From Actinomycetes bacterium (GTDB lineage: Bacteria; Actinomycetota; Acidimicrobiia; Acidimicrobiales; Palsa-688), in NCBI GenBank assembly GCA_021796905.1, contig JAKABK010000173.1:1-5259 (forward strand): DNA of 5,259 nt. The letters are read 5' to 3'. A model generated the notes under the pieces. The model was given only the letters and a program-made list of their open reading frames with translations, was not told the DNA's origin and made no database searches. Positions 5,217-5,259 of this stretch are shown one piece after another (position 1 is the stretch's first letter; the number at the start of each line of letters is the position of its first letter). A program made the translations under genes and the position numbers.

Positions 5217-5259
5217 AGCAGCCGGCGGCTCATGACGGTGAGGCTACGCGCGACCGGCC
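5180..5259 (-). CDS. possible 3' end of an upstream gene, cut by the window edge
   Basis: One minus-strand frame is open from the window edge to TGA at 5180-5182 and contains an ATG at 5231-5233. Its stop overlaps a candidate YihY start as GTGA, the usual sign of translational coupling. The last 17 residues are rich in Arg, Ala and His. Nothing in the 25 or so visible residues identifies a family, and a chance open frame of this length is common at this GC content. Confidence 0.25.
   Translation of the reverse strand, partial: PVARSLTVMSRRLLCARHARHAIAR

Overview
The window is GC-rich and gene-dense and looks like the chromosome of a high-GC actinobacterium. The strongest clue is a WhiB-family protein of the WhiB7 type, a family confined to Actinobacteria (and some of their phages). 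GTG starts, few Shine-Dalgarno sites and a WS/DGAT acyltransferase fit this. A lineage outside the mycobacteria and streptomycetes, such as Acidimicrobiia, is possible, but that is a guess from overall character.

Layout. Positions 1-246 hold no gene I can support. A tRNA-Val (anticodon UAC) lies on the minus strand at 247-319. Just upstream of it on the same strand is whiB7 (386-700, GTG start), preceded by a leader of about 380 nt (701 to about 1083). The leader carries a promoter with a WhiB7-type AT-rich element directly upstream of the -35, a Shine-Dalgarno-led upstream ORF, several hairpins, an intrinsic-terminator-like hairpin close to the gene, and an upstream 8-nt sequence able to pair with that terminator's 5' arm. 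Next is an unrecognised acidic 187-aa protein (1132-1695, minus). It diverges from an inositol-monophosphatase-family enzyme (1733-2497, plus) across a 37-bp gap that holds two -10-like boxes and a small inverted repeat. Convergent with the phosphatase is a WS/DGAT-family acyltransferase (2574-4073, minus). Upstream of that, on the same strand, is a YihY/BrkB-family membrane protein (4152-5216, minus), whose start may overlap the end of a gene running off the right edge.

How it fits together. The right half carries housekeeping or lipid and envelope genes: the YihY-like protein and the acyltransferase may be co-transcribed, with 78 nt between them. The left half is a self-contained regulatory locus. 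Its parts match the known WhiB7 pattern of positive autoregulation through an AT-hook plus transcription attenuation in a long leader coupled to uORF translation, so that slowed ribosomes switch on the antibiotic-response regulator. This is the most interesting part of the window. The individual RNA pairings are my reading of the sequence and are untested.
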